The position numbers and the translations under genes were made by a program. Positions 1 through 8,955 of a stretch of 24,483 nt of DNA are shown here, piece after piece. This DNA is from Vulgatibacter incomptus_A. Lineage in GTDB: Bacteria; Myxococcota; Myxococcia; Myxococcales; Vulgatibacteraceae. How positions within the stretch are numbered: the first letter of the stretch is position 1; every line of letters begins with the position of its first letter. The stretch covers positions 1 to 24,483 of the forward strand of contig JBEBXK010000055.1 in the NCBI GenBank assembly GCA_040391605.1, in the 5' to 3' direction. The notes under the pieces are model-generated. The model worked only from the letters and a program-made list of their open reading frames with translations, was not told the origin of the DNA and ran no database searches.

Positions 1-1459
1 CGTGCTGATGGTGAAGCCCTCCCTCGACTTCTTCTCCCTCACCTTCGCCCTCTTCAAGGTCGGCGCCGTCCCGGTGCTCATCGATCCCGGCATCGGCCGC
101 CGCGCCCTCCTCGGCTGCCTGGACGAGGTGGAGCCCGAGGCCTTCATCGGCGTCCCCGCCGCCCACCTGGCCCGCCTCCTCTTCCCGCGCCCCTTCCGTT
201 CGGTGCGCGCCCTCGTCACCGTGGGTCGCAAGCTGGGCTGGGGCGGACACGACCTGCGATCCCTCGCCCGACTCGGCGAGGCCCGAGGCGCAGGCGGCGA
301 CGTCCCCTACCCCATGGCCGACTCCTCCCCTGACGAGATCGCCGCCATCCTCTTCACCTCGGGGAGCACCGGCATCCCCAAGGGCGCCATCTACACCCAC
401 GGGATCTTCGACGCCCAGGTGCGCTCGATCCGCACCCTCTACGGCATCGAGCCCGGCGAGATCGACCTCGCCACCTTCCCCCTCTTCGCCCTCTTCGATC
501 CCGCCCTGGGGATGACCGCCGTCGTCCCGGACATGGACGCCCGCTTCCCCGCCAAGGCCGATCCCCGCAAGCTCGTCGAGGCCATCGAAGCCTACGGCGC
601 CACCAATATGTTCGGCTCCCCCGCCCTGGTGGACAACCTCTCCCGCTACGCCGAGGCCCAAGCCATCCGCTTCCCCTCCCTGCGTCGGGTCCTCTCCTCC
701 GGCGCCCCGATGCGCCACGACATCCTCGCCCGCATGCACGGCCGCCTCGACGGCGACGCCCAGGTCCACACCCCCTTCGGCGCCACCGAATCCTTACCCG
801 TGGCCAGCATCGGCAGCGCCGAGCTCCTCGCCGAAGCGGCGGAAGGGCTGCACCTGGGCAAGGGCATCTGCGTGGGCCGCCCCGCCCCCGGCGTCGACGT
901 CCGGATCATCCGCATCGACGACGAGCCCATCGATCGCTGGAGCGACGATCTCCTCCTCCCCCCCGGCGCCATCGGTGAGCTCGCAGTCCGGGGCCCGGTG
1001 GTCACCCCAGGCTATTGGGCCCGCCCCGAGCAGACCCGTCTCTCCAAGATCCGCGACGGCGACACCATCATCCACCGCATGGGCGACCTCGGCTGGATCG
1101 ACGAGCAAGGCCGCATCTGGATGTGCGGCCGCAAGAGCCACCGCGTCCCCGTCGAAGGCGACACCCTCTTCACCGAATGTGTCGAACCCATCTTCAACCA
1201 ACACCCCGACGTCCACCGCTGCGCCCTGGTCGCCGTCCGCCCCAAGCGCGCCGTGCTGGTGGTAGAGCGCACCCCCGCCAGCCGCCGAGACGACGATCGC
1301 CTCCGCCAGGAGCTCCTCGTCCTCGCCTCCTCCAGCCCGTCCACCCGCGCCATCGACACCATCCTCTTCCACGACCGCCCCTTCCCCGTAGACCGCCGCC
1401 ACAACGCCAAGATCGAGCGCGAGCGCCTCTCTTGCTGGGCGGCACGGGCGCTGGCGTGA
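1..1459 (+). CDS. oleC: OleC, beta-lactone synthetase of olefin biosynthesis (5' truncated by window edge)
   Basis: This is an adenylate-forming enzyme of the ANL superfamily. OleC enzymes activate the beta-hydroxy acid made by OleA and OleD and close it to a beta-lactone, which OleB then decarboxylates to a cis-olefin. The reading frame is open at the left edge and 485 residues are visible. The first visible residues (MVKPSLDFFSLTFALFK) match an internal OleC segment, so roughly the first 70-80 residues are missing. Visible motifs, numbered from base 2: P-loop-like LFTSGSTGIPKG at 117-128, TPFGATE at 257-263, HRMGDLGW with the ribose-binding Asp at about 362, and the C-terminal catalytic Lys in HNAKIERERL at about 470. 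The next gene is an OleD-like reductase 124 bases downstream on the same strand, which supports OleC over a generic acyl-CoA ligase. A long-chain acyl-CoA synthetase remains the alternative. Confidence 0.85.
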   Translation, partial: VLMVKPSLDFFSLTFALFKVGAVPVLIDPGIGRRALLGCLDEVEPEAFIGVPAAHLARLLFPRPFRSVRALVTVGRKLGWGGHDLRSLARLGEARGAGGDVPYPMADSSPDEIAAILFTSGSTGIPKGAIYTHGIFDAQVRSIRTLYGIEPGEIDLATFPLFALFDPALGMTAVVPDMDARFPAKADPRKLVEAIEAYGATNMFGSPALVDNLSRYAEAQAIRFPSLRRVLSSGAPMRHDILARMHGRLDGDAQVHTPFGATESLPVASIGSAELLAEAAEGLHLGKGICVGRPAPGVDVRIIRIDDEPIDRWSDDLLLPPGAIGELAVRGPVVTPGYWARPEQTRLSKIRDGDTIIHRMGDLGWIDEQGRIWMCGRKSHRVPVEGDTLFTECVEPIFNQHPDVHRCALVAVRPKRAVLVVERTPASRRDDDRLRQELLVLASSSPSTRAIDTILFHDRPFPVDRRHNAKIERERLSCWAARALA

Positions 1460-1583
1460 AGGCGCTCGTCCCAGCCGGCGCATGCCTCTCCGGAGACGAA
1501 GCCATGGACCATGACGGCCGCGCGGCCTCGAGAAGGCGTGACAAACGAGCGATGGGCGGCAGCCGCCATCACGAGGCCCTGCC

Positions 1584-2609
1584 ATGAGGTCCTTGGTCAC
1601 CGGCGGCGGCGGCTTCCTAGGCGAGGCCCTGGTCCGCGCCCTCCTCGCCCGAGGCGACGAGGTGCAGATCCTCGCCCGCGGCGACTATCCGGCCCTCCGC
1701 GCCCTCGGCGCCCGAACCATCCGAGGCGATCTGCGGGATCCGGCCGCCGTGGCCGACGCCTGCCGCGGCGTCGAGGTCGTCTTCCACACCGCCGCCAAGG
1801 CCGGCGGCTGGGGATCCGCCGCCGACTACCTCGCCATCAACGTCCACGGCAGCCAGAACGTCATCGCCGGCTGCCGCCTCCACGGCGTGCCCTCCCTCGT
1901 CTACACCAGCAGCCCCAGCATCGTGCACCACGGCACGGGCATCGAGGGTGGCGACGAATCCCTTCCCTACGCCCGACGCTTCCTCGCCGCCTACCCTCGC
2001 ACCAAGGCCATGGCCGAGGCCCTGATCCGCGAAGCCAGCGACACCTCCCTGGCCACCATCTCCCTCCGCCCTCACTTCATCTGGGGCCCCGGCGATCGCC
2101 ACCTCCTCCCCCGCCTCGTCGAGCGCTCCAAGGCAGGCCGCCTCCGCCGCATCGGCGCCGGCGATCCCCTGTCCGACACCACCTACATCGATAACTGCGT
2201 CCACGCCCACCTCCTGGCAGCCGACGCCCTACGAAACGCCGCGCCCCTAGGCGGCAGCGTCTACTTCATCAGCGACGACGATCCCCGGGGCGTATGGACC
2301 ATGGCCAACCGCATGCTGGAGGCCGCCGGCCACCCGCCCATCGAGGGCTCCGTCCCAGCCTGGCTCGCCTCCGCCGCCGGCGCCACCCTCGAAGCAGCCC
2401 ATTGGCTCCTGCGCAACCAGCAAGAGCCCCTGATGACCCGCTTCGGCGCCTCCCAACTCACCCACCCCCAATGGTTCGACATCTCCGCCGCCAAGCGGGA
2501 CCTCAGCTACCACCCCGTGGTCACCGTAGACGAAGGCCTCCTCCGCCTCGCCGCCTGGTGCGAGCCCGGCGGCCCCGCAAACCCGAGCCGGCTCAGCCCA
2601 TATCCCTAA
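1584..2609 (+). CDS. oleD: OleD, NAD(P)H-dependent 2-alkyl-3-ketoalkanoate reductase
   Basis: This 341-residue protein belongs to the extended short-chain dehydrogenase family (3-beta-HSD/epimerase type). OleD reduces the 2-alkyl-3-keto acid produced by OleA to the beta-hydroxy acid that OleC uses. The Rossmann glycine motif TGGGGFLG lies at 6-13. The active-site Ser is in VYTSSPS (109-110) and the catalytic pair in YPRTK is Tyr137 and Lys141. RPHFIWGPGD and the DTTYIDNCVHAHLLA segment are typical of the substrate half. The ATG at 1584 is preceded by a GAGG Shine-Dalgarno at 1573-1576, and the glycine motif starts six residues in, so the start is secure. The 124-base gap after oleC is short enough for one operon. 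Taken alone, the sequence could be a sterol or nucleotide-sugar dehydrogenase; the oleC neighbour decides the call. Confidence 0.83.
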   Translation: MRSLVTGGGGFLGEALVRALLARGDEVQILARGDYPALRALGARTIRGDLRDPAAVADACRGVEVVFHTAAKAGGWGSAADYLAINVHGSQNVIAGCRLHGVPSLVYTSSPSIVHHGTGIEGGDESLPYARRFLAAYPRTKAMAEALIREASDTSLATISLRPHFIWGPGDRHLLPRLVERSKAGRLRRIGAGDPLSDTTYIDNCVHAHLLAADALRNAAPLGGSVYFISDDDPRGVWTMANRMLEAAGHPPIEGSVPAWLASAAGATLEAAHWLLRNQQEPLMTRFGASQLTHPQWFDISAAKRDLSYHPVVTVDEGLLRLAAWCEPGGPANPSRLSPYP

Positions 2610-2729
2610 TGTCGTCTGCGAGCCGGCGACGCGCAGGCTCTCGTCAGAGTCATCCTCAACGCACGGCCAGTACTCCCAAACATCAAAAAACCAGGAGGCG
2701 GTTCGCTGCTTTACGGATCGGTGGGAATC

Positions 2730-2762
2730 ATGGTTTGGTGCCAGCCGGAGGAGCATCGATGA
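2730..2762 (+). CDS. Possible 10-codon upstream ORF overlapping the start of lipoprotein paralogue 1
   Basis: A very short frame (MVWCQPEEHR) starts at an ATG at 2730. Its TGA (2760-2762) overlaps the ATG of the lipoprotein gene (2759-2761) in an ATGA arrangement. A purine-rich GGTGGGA at 2720-2726 could serve as its ribosome site, although the spacing is tight. If translated, it would couple translation into the lipoprotein gene or act as a leader. A chance frame of this length is quite likely. Confidence 0.2.
   Translation: MVWCQPEEHR
2747..2753 (+). promoter_or_regulatory. Shine-Dalgarno site fixing the start of lipoprotein paralogue 1
   Basis: GGAGGAG sits five bases before the ATG at 2759. 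The reading frame is open for 155 further codons upstream, back into oleD. This strong site, together with the lipoprotein signal peptide that begins exactly here, selects 2759 as the start. Confidence 0.8.
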
Positions 2763-5700
2763 AGTTCGTATCCTGGATCCCTGCTGCCATCGCCACGTCC
2801 GTGGTCTGCCTCGCCGCGTGTTCGTCGGAACCGCTGCCCGAGGTCGACGGCGATCCCGTGCGGATCGAGGCCTTCGCCGCGGATCCGGAGGTGTTGGAGA
2901 TCGGCGAGTCGACTTTGATCTCGTGGGTGACCCGCGACGCGTGGTCGGTGCGGATCACCGACGATGAGGGCGGCCTCATCGATCTGGAGGAGCAGCGGAT
3001 CGACTTCGGCACCAAGACGCTGCGGCCGCGCCGGACCACGACCTATACCCTCGCCGCCAAGGGGGCGAGCGGGGCCGAGGTCTATCGGGAGCTGGTGGTG
3101 CGGATCGACTCCACGCCTCCGAAGATCGAGTTCAAGGCGGAGAAGGAGCGCATCGAGGTGGGTGGCGCCACCAAGCTGAAGTGGAAGGTCGGAAACGCCA
3201 CCCGTGTGGAGCTGCGGCATGGGACGAGCGCCATCTTCCGCGATGGGGAGAAGTCCGGCTCCTTCGAAGTGAAGCCGGAGCACACCACCACCTATACGAT
3301 CGAGGCGGAGGGCCCCGGTGGCCACTCCTCCGCGGAGGTGAAGGTCGAGGTCGCCGCGTCGATCCTCGCTTTCTACGCGAGGCCAGAGCCGCCGATCCCG
3401 GTGAACGCCGAGATCACCGTCTCCTGGTCCACCGTCGGCGCCGACTCCCTCGTCCTCGCAGACGCCAAAGAGTTCCAGGTGGAGATCCCGGAGGATCGGA
3501 TCGCGCTGGGGAGCTGGACCCTGCCACCCGCGAGCCCGCAGCCTTTTCGGCTGATCGCCAGGCGGGACGAGGTGATCACCGAGAAGGAGCTCTCGCCGGA
3601 GCTCCTCTCGGCGCCTGCCATCGAGACCTTCGTCGTCGAGCCCACGCTGGTCACCGCCACGCGGGAGAGTCCGGCGACGGTGGAGGTCTCCTGGAAGGTC
3701 GACGACGCCGACTCCGTGGTCCTCGAGACCGACGACTCCCTCCTGGTCCTCGACGGCCCGGAGGGGAGGATCGAGGTGGAGGTCGTGGGCTCCACCGCCT
3801 TCGCCCTCCTGGCCCGAAATGCGGCGGGCGAGGCCTCTGCGAAAGCGGCGGTAGAGAGCATCGCGCCTCCGGTCATCGTCTCCTTCGAGTCCAGCACCCC
3901 GCATCTGGGCATCGGCGAGCGCTTCCGCCTCTCATGGAAGACCAGCGACGCCATCGCCGTCTCCCTGCAGCGCGACGGCGTCGATCTCGCGACCGGCCCC
4001 CTCGCGACCAGCGACGAGAAGACGCTCCAGGCCACCGGCTCAGCCACCTACCTCCTGACGGCCAGGAATGCCGCCGGCGCCGAGGTGCGTCAGGCCCTCG
4101 AGGTCACGGTCGGGCCGCCGATCATCGAACGCTTCGAGCCCGACTTTGATCCGGCGGCGCCAGGGGAGCGCATTCGCCTCGGCTGGATCGTCCGCGGCGC
4201 GACCTCCGTCAGGATCGAAGATTCTGAATGTACGAATTCCGCCGACGCCACCCTCCCCGTGGGCGGCTGCGAGCTGACGGTCCCCGACGAGGTGGGCGAG
4301 GCCGAGTTCCAGCTCGTCGCCACCAACTCCTCGGGGGAGACCGTCGCCGACACGCAGGTCGAGGTGATCGCCGACCCCATCGTGCGGCGCTTCACCGCGA
4401 GTCCCGGCAGGATCTCGACGGGAGAGTCCGTCACCCTCTCTTGGAGCGTCGTGGGCCCCACGCCCGTCCACCTCGAGCTGCGGGACAGCCATCCGCTGGG
4501 CATCCCCTATGATCTCGGCGCGCTCGAGGACGCCCCCGAAGGGAGCCTCGAGCTGATCCTGCCGGCGGCCGGGCCCGAGACCTTCACCCTCACCGCCACC
4601 GCGCCGGGGTACGGAACTGCCATCGGTACGGCGACGGTGGAGGTCTTCGCGAGGCCCACGGTCAGCTTCGCCTCGATCCCGCCGATCTACGATCCCGAGC
4701 TCGCCAGCCGGGTGCAGCTCACCTGGGACGCGAGCGACGCCGTCCGGATCTCGCTCTACGCCCTGGACGAGGAGGGCGCGCCGATCCTGCCGGCCATTCG
4801 CGTAACGGATCGCAGCAGCGGCTCGATCGACGCGGCGCCGACCACCGAGACCACCTATCGTCTCGTCGCCGAGAACGAAGCGGGCGGGATCACCGAGGCA
4901 GACGTCGTGGTACCCGTGGTGCGCCCAGTGATCGACGACTTCACTCCATCTTCCTTCACCGTCGCCGCTGGCGGCAAGGTCACCCTCTCCTGGGCCACCT
5001 CCAACGGCGAGGTCAGCTTGAGCCCGGCCCTGGAGATCACCGGCGCCGCCCCCCTGGTCGATCTCAGCGGCAGCGGCGCGCCTTTTTCCCCAGGTGGCTG
5101 CGGCACCTCCATGCCCCTCGATGAAGGCTGCGGCATCATCTCCTTCCCCGACGGCTTCCTCTTCCCCTACGCCGGCGTCCCAAGGGCCGCGGTCCGGATC
5201 TTCGTGAACGGCTTCGTCAGCTTCGCCGTCGAGGCCGAGCCCGGCGCCACCGCCCTCCCCCATCCCCTCCCTTCGGTCCCCCACGCCTTCGTGCATCTGG
5301 CGCCGTTCTGGTCCAACCTCTCCCTGGATCCCACGATCGCCCCGACCGCCGCGATCTTCACCGAGCTCCGCGCCCTCCCCGAGGGCAGGGCCCTCTTCAT
5401 CCAATGGCGCGACGCCTTCGATCCGAAGCTCCGCGATCTCTACAGCGTCGACTCCTCCTTCAATCTGCAACTCGTCCTCTGGGAGTCCGGCGCCTTCGAG
5501 TATCGCTATGGCTCCATGTCGGCAGGCGTCGACACCCAGCTCGGCGTCGACCACCAGCCTCGCGCCGACGGACAGAACGTCACCATCGGACACCAGGGCC
5601 CAACCTCCTCCTTCGGCTACAACCTCAACGGGGGCGCCGCCCTCCCCGGCGGCCTCAGCCACCGATCGTGGCGCATGGCCGAGAGCGCGCCGTCGACCGG

Positions 5701-5803
5701 TTCCATCGAGGTCACGGTCCACGAGACCACCAGCTTCGAGCTCTGCGTCACCCGGGCGGGGTGGATGAAGAGCTGCCGCTCGACCACCGTCCTGGTCCCC
5801 TGA
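2759..5803 (+). CDS. Large Ig-repeat lipoprotein with NIDO-like domain, paralogue 1 of 4
   Basis: The protein has 1014 residues. A signal peptide (1-20) ends in a canonical lipobox LAAC with lipidated Cys21; Ser at +2 fits outer-membrane sorting. Nine Ig-like repeats of 75-90 residues follow, at about 35-116, 121-198, 200-283, 286-368, 370-451, 453-536, 539-629, 632-721, and a ninth in two parts (723-770 and 977-1014). Each shows a core Trp (LSW, LKW, LGW) and a late strand such as TTTYTLAAKG. Ig6 holds a Cys pair (C491, C504). Between the halves of Ig9, residues 771-975 form a NIDO-like beta domain with DEGCG, FPDGFLFPYAG, FVNGFVSF, VHLAPFWSNL and FNLQLVLWESGAFEYRYG. The C-terminus has a Cys pair (C996, C1006), shared only with paralogue 4. 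No enzymatic motif is visible. A surface adhesion or matrix role is inference. The gene begins 149 bases after oleD, probably as a separate transcription unit. Confidence 0.88.
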   Translation: MKFVSWIPAAIATSVVCLAACSSEPLPEVDGDPVRIEAFAADPEVLEIGESTLISWVTRDAWSVRITDDEGGLIDLEEQRIDFGTKTLRPRRTTTYTLAAKGASGAEVYRELVVRIDSTPPKIEFKAEKERIEVGGATKLKWKVGNATRVELRHGTSAIFRDGEKSGSFEVKPEHTTTYTIEAEGPGGHSSAEVKVEVAASILAFYARPEPPIPVNAEITVSWSTVGADSLVLADAKEFQVEIPEDRIALGSWTLPPASPQPFRLIARRDEVITEKELSPELLSAPAIETFVVEPTLVTATRESPATVEVSWKVDDADSVVLETDDSLLVLDGPEGRIEVEVVGSTAFALLARNAAGEASAKAAVESIAPPVIVSFESSTPHLGIGERFRLSWKTSDAIAVSLQRDGVDLATGPLATSDEKTLQATGSATYLLTARNAAGAEVRQALEVTVGPPIIERFEPDFDPAAPGERIRLGWIVRGATSVRIEDSECTNSADATLPVGGCELTVPDEVGEAEFQLVATNSSGETVADTQVEVIADPIVRRFTASPGRISTGESVTLSWSVVGPTPVHLELRDSHPLGIPYDLGALEDAPEGSLELILPAAGPETFTLTATAPGYGTAIGTATVEVFARPTVSFASIPPIYDPELASRVQLTWDASDAVRISLYALDEEGAPILPAIRVTDRSSGSIDAAPTTETTYRLVAENEAGGITEADVVVPVVRPVIDDFTPSSFTVAAGGKVTLSWATSNGEVSLSPALEITGAAPLVDLSGSGAPFSPGGCGTSMPLDEGCGIISFPDGFLFPYAGVPRAAVRIFVNGFVSFAVEAEPGATALPHPLPSVPHAFVHLAPFWSNLSLDPTIAPTAAIFTELRALPEGRALFIQWRDAFDPKLRDLYSVDSSFNLQLVLWESGAFEYRYGSMSAGVDTQLGVDHQPRADGQNVTIGHQGPTSSFGYNLNGGAALPGGLSHRSWRMAESAPSTGSIEVTVHETTSFELCVTRAGWMKSCRSTTVLVP

Positions 5804-5809
5804 CCCTCG

Positions 5810-5839
5810 TTGACATTTCGTTCTCGTCCGGGTTTTGAT
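5810..5839 (+). promoter_or_regulatory. Candidate sigma-70-type promoter before paralogue 2
   Basis: A perfect -35 hexamer TTGACA (5810-5815) is followed 18 bases later by TTTGAT (5834-5839), which matches four of six -10 consensus bases. It begins seven bases after the stop codon of paralogue 1. An imperfect stem (about 5847-5865, loop TTC) lies between it and the Shine-Dalgarno of the next gene. If active, paralogue 2 is not wholly dependent on transcription from paralogue 1. Confidence 0.4.
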
Positions 5840-5884
5840 CGGAACACCTAGGGTTTCACCCAGGGGTTGGAGGGATTGAACCGG

Positions 5885-8800
5885 ATGCTCGCTCGGGCAT
5901 GGCCATGGCTCCTCGCCGCCCTCGGGCTCGCCTGTGCACGCGGCCCCGAGCCAACTGAACCGCTCACGTCGGAGGCAGTCGCGATCCGCTCCTTCGCGGT
6001 CTCGGCGGCGAGCCTCTCCGAGGGCGAGACCCTCGAGGTGAGCTGGCGCACCGATGGTGCGATCGCGCTGCACCTCCAGGGCCTGGGCCAGGGGCCCCTC
6101 TCCATCGAGGGCGCGGCGGTTCGCGAGGGGAGCGTCTCCGATCGCCCCGGCGGCACCACCACCTACCGCCTCATCGCCGTCGGCGTCGACGGCGATGAGG
6201 TCACGGCCACGGCCACGGTGGAGCAGCGGCCCCGACCTCCGGAGGCCACCCTCCAGCTCACGCCCTCCCGGGTCGCGTTGGGTGAGACGATGCGTCTCGG
6301 ATGGACCAGCGCCCACGCCACCCGCCTACTCCTGCGGCAGGAGCCGTCCACGCTGCCTCCCTTCGACGGCTCCCTCTCGGGCGAGCTCGATCTCATCCCC
6401 CAGCGCACCGCGACCCTCGAGCTCATCGCCCTTGGCCCCGGTGGGATTACCACGACCACCGCCCAGGTGGAGGTCGAGCCACGGATCGTCGCCTTCGCCC
6501 CCCTCAACCCCTCGCCGGGCCGGCTGCCCCCCGGGGCGCGGATCGAGATCGGCTGGGAGATCGAGGGGGCCGACGAGGTCACCCTCTCCTCCGACGGTGG
6601 CGAGAGCCTCTCGATCCCCGCCGCCGATCGCGAGGCGGGCCGCCGTTGGATCGTCATCGGGAGCTCGGGCGTGATCCGGCTCGCCGCCCGTCGGGGCCCC
6701 ACCGAGGCCTCCCGCACCTGGAAAGCCGAGCTGCTGGGACCGCCGATCATCCTCGAGGCGACGGTATCGCCATCGGGCACCACTGCCTCCCCCAGCCACC
6801 CGATCCCTATCTCCTTCCGCTGGAAGGTGGAGGACGCGACCTCGGTAGAGTTGGAGGCGGAGCCGGGTGGCGCGATCGATCTGGCCGAAAAGTCTGTCCA
6901 TGGTGACTCGGTCGAGTTCGAGGTCCGGGGCGAGACCACGCTTCGCTTCGTGGCCCGCAGCCCCCGAGGCGCCTCCGAGCGCGAGCTCATGGTCGCCTAT
7001 GTCCCCCCTCCGACCATCGAGACCTTCGTGGCCCGTCCCGCCCGGGTCGGCGTCGACGAGCCCTTCGAGCTGAGCTGGACCACCCGCAACGCCTCCTTCC
7101 TCACCCTCGACGCCAGCGGCGCCAAGCGAGTCGTCCTGGCGAACAACGGCAGCCTTCGGGCGAAGATTGGAGCGGATGTCGCCTACCGCCTGGAGGCGAT
7201 CAACAGCACCGGCATCGCGGTATCCGATGAGCTGCAGGTCACGGTGGGACCACCCGTGGTCGACACCTTCACATTCGAGCAGCGCCACGTCGCCCCCGGT
7301 GGCCTCCTCGACCTCCGCTGGTCCAACCGAGGCGGCACCTCGCTGATCGTCGAAGACCCCTGGGGCATGGCCGTCGCCGCCTGCACCAGCCAATCGCTCT
7401 CCACCCTCGCGGCAGGCGGCTGCACCTTCGCCGCGCCGTCGGCGACGGGCGTTCTCACCTACCGCATGATCCTCACCAACGGCGTCGGCGATCGCACCAA
7501 TGCCGACGCCACCATCAGGGTCACCGCCGGCCCCTGGATCGAGTCGTTCGAGGCGGCGGTCCAGCGGCTCACCCAAGGCGAGGCCTTCTCCCTCTCGTGG
7601 CAGATCGATCGCGGCCCGGGTGGCTCCTCGCCCAGCCTGCGCCTCGTGGACGATCTCGGCGACACCTACAGCCTGCAGGGCAAGGATCCGCTCCGGGACT
7701 CGATCCTCATCACCTCGAGCTACGCGGGAGCGCGCACCTTCACCCTCACCGCCTCCGACGATGGCGGCGCCTCCCACTCCGCCACGGCCGTCGTCGACGT
7801 GCTCCCGCCGCCCGCCGTGCGCCTGACCGCCACGCCAGCCAACTTCGATCCCTCTTCCCACACGGACGTGATCTTGAGTTGGGAGAGCGACGACGCCGTC
7901 TCCCTCGTCCTCCACCGCCTCGATCCGGCTGGCCGGCCCCAGGCACCGCCCCTCTTCCAGACCAGCGCCGCCTCCGTGATCGCGTCGGGAAGCTACTCCG
8001 TCGCCGCCCCGACCCAGCCCGAGACCCGGTTTCGGGCGGAGGTTCGAAACGCGGCCGGCGGACCGTCGTCGTCCGATGCCACCGTCGTCCTCGCCTCGCC
8101 CGAGATCGTATCCTTCACCGCCACCCCCCGAAGCGCCGCCGGGACCTCGACCCTCTCCTGGGTGACCCGAGGCGGCGGCATCTCCTTCAGCCCGGCCCTC
8201 GAGGTCTCCACCGTCGCTCCCTTCGTCGACGTCTTCGGCGCGACGGAGACGGCCCCGATGGTCCTCGGACCCTGCGACAGCTACTTCTCCGTTGCGGACG
8301 AAGGCTGCGGGGACCTCGACTTCCCCAACGGCTTCAGCTTTCCCTACGACGGGGCGATCCGCGACGGCGCCCGCGTCTTCGTCAACGGCTTCCTGGGATT
8401 CGACACGACGTCGCCGCTGCCCGGCGGCACCTTCACCGTGCGCCCCCTCCCCGCGCCATTGGCGCCTTATGTCCACGTCGCCCCCTATTGGGCAGACCTC
8501 CAGATCCCCGCCCTCCCCGGCTCCGGGATCTTCTATCGCCTGGGCTGGGATCCCGTCTGGGGCAGGCAGCTGATCCTGCAATGGAGGGGCATGGGCCCCT
8601 ATCCGGGCTATGTGGCATCATACGACTTCCAGGCGGTCCTCTTCGAGAGCGGGACCTTCGACGTTCGATACGGCGCCATGAACTCATCGACATCCTCGAC
8701 CAGAGGATGGCAGAATACCGCCGCAACCGTGGCGATCGATCTCGCGCCCCGACTCGCGGTCGGCGGTCCGAGCCATCGCTCGTTCCGAAATGTCGTCGAC

Positions 8801-8923
8801 GCACCGCCCGTAGGATCCATCGAGGTCGACGTGCGGCAAACCACGTCGTTCGAGTTGAAGGTCACCGCTCCCGGGGGCAGCTCCGCGGCGGCGAGTCGAG
8901 TCGTCACCGTCTGGGTGCCATAG
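5885..8923 (+). CDS. Large Ig-repeat lipoprotein with NIDO-like domain, paralogue 2 of 4
   Basis: The protein has 1012 residues from the ATG at 5885, which has GGAGGG at 5869-5874. In-frame TTG codons at 5867 and 5876 are possible starts but sit on or beside that site. The signal peptide is short (MLARAWPWLLAALGLAC) and the lipobox is atypical: Gly at -3 and Leu at -2 before Cys17. Lipidation is therefore likely but less certain than in the sister proteins. The nine-Ig layout is the same. Ig4 carries the TTASPSHPIPISFRW insertion, Ig6 the Cys pair C500/C513, and Ig9 is split (739-785 and 974-1012). The NIDO-like domain (786-972) has DEGCGDLDFPNGFSFPYDG, FVNGFLGFD, VHVAPYWADL, LILQWRGM and DFQAVLFESGTFDVRYG. 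It is the short subtype, as in paralogue 3, and has no C-terminal Cys pair. The gene is 32 bases from paralogue 3, so the two are probably co-transcribed. Confidence 0.87.
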   Translation: MLARAWPWLLAALGLACARGPEPTEPLTSEAVAIRSFAVSAASLSEGETLEVSWRTDGAIALHLQGLGQGPLSIEGAAVREGSVSDRPGGTTTYRLIAVGVDGDEVTATATVEQRPRPPEATLQLTPSRVALGETMRLGWTSAHATRLLLRQEPSTLPPFDGSLSGELDLIPQRTATLELIALGPGGITTTTAQVEVEPRIVAFAPLNPSPGRLPPGARIEIGWEIEGADEVTLSSDGGESLSIPAADREAGRRWIVIGSSGVIRLAARRGPTEASRTWKAELLGPPIILEATVSPSGTTASPSHPIPISFRWKVEDATSVELEAEPGGAIDLAEKSVHGDSVEFEVRGETTLRFVARSPRGASERELMVAYVPPPTIETFVARPARVGVDEPFELSWTTRNASFLTLDASGAKRVVLANNGSLRAKIGADVAYRLEAINSTGIAVSDELQVTVGPPVVDTFTFEQRHVAPGGLLDLRWSNRGGTSLIVEDPWGMAVAACTSQSLSTLAAGGCTFAAPSATGVLTYRMILTNGVGDRTNADATIRVTAGPWIESFEAAVQRLTQGEAFSLSWQIDRGPGGSSPSLRLVDDLGDTYSLQGKDPLRDSILITSSYAGARTFTLTASDDGGASHSATAVVDVLPPPAVRLTATPANFDPSSHTDVILSWESDDAVSLVLHRLDPAGRPQAPPLFQTSAASVIASGSYSVAAPTQPETRFRAEVRNAAGGPSSSDATVVLASPEIVSFTATPRSAAGTSTLSWVTRGGGISFSPALEVSTVAPFVDVFGATETAPMVLGPCDSYFSVADEGCGDLDFPNGFSFPYDGAIRDGARVFVNGFLGFDTTSPLPGGTFTVRPLPAPLAPYVHVAPYWADLQIPALPGSGIFYRLGWDPVWGRQLILQWRGMGPYPGYVASYDFQAVLFESGTFDVRYGAMNSSTSSTRGWQNTAATVAIDLAPRLAVGGPSHRSFRNVVDAPPVGSIEVDVRQTTSFELKVTAPGGSSAAASRVVTVWVP

Positions 8924-8955
8924 CTTTTCATCCTCCCGTCTTCTAAGGTTCTGCG

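Noticed and set aside
2294..2758. In-frame upstream extension of paralogue 1 into oleD
   Set aside because: It would overlap oleD in another frame, is Pro/Arg-rich, and would bury the lipoprotein signal peptide that starts at the strong ribosome site before 2759.
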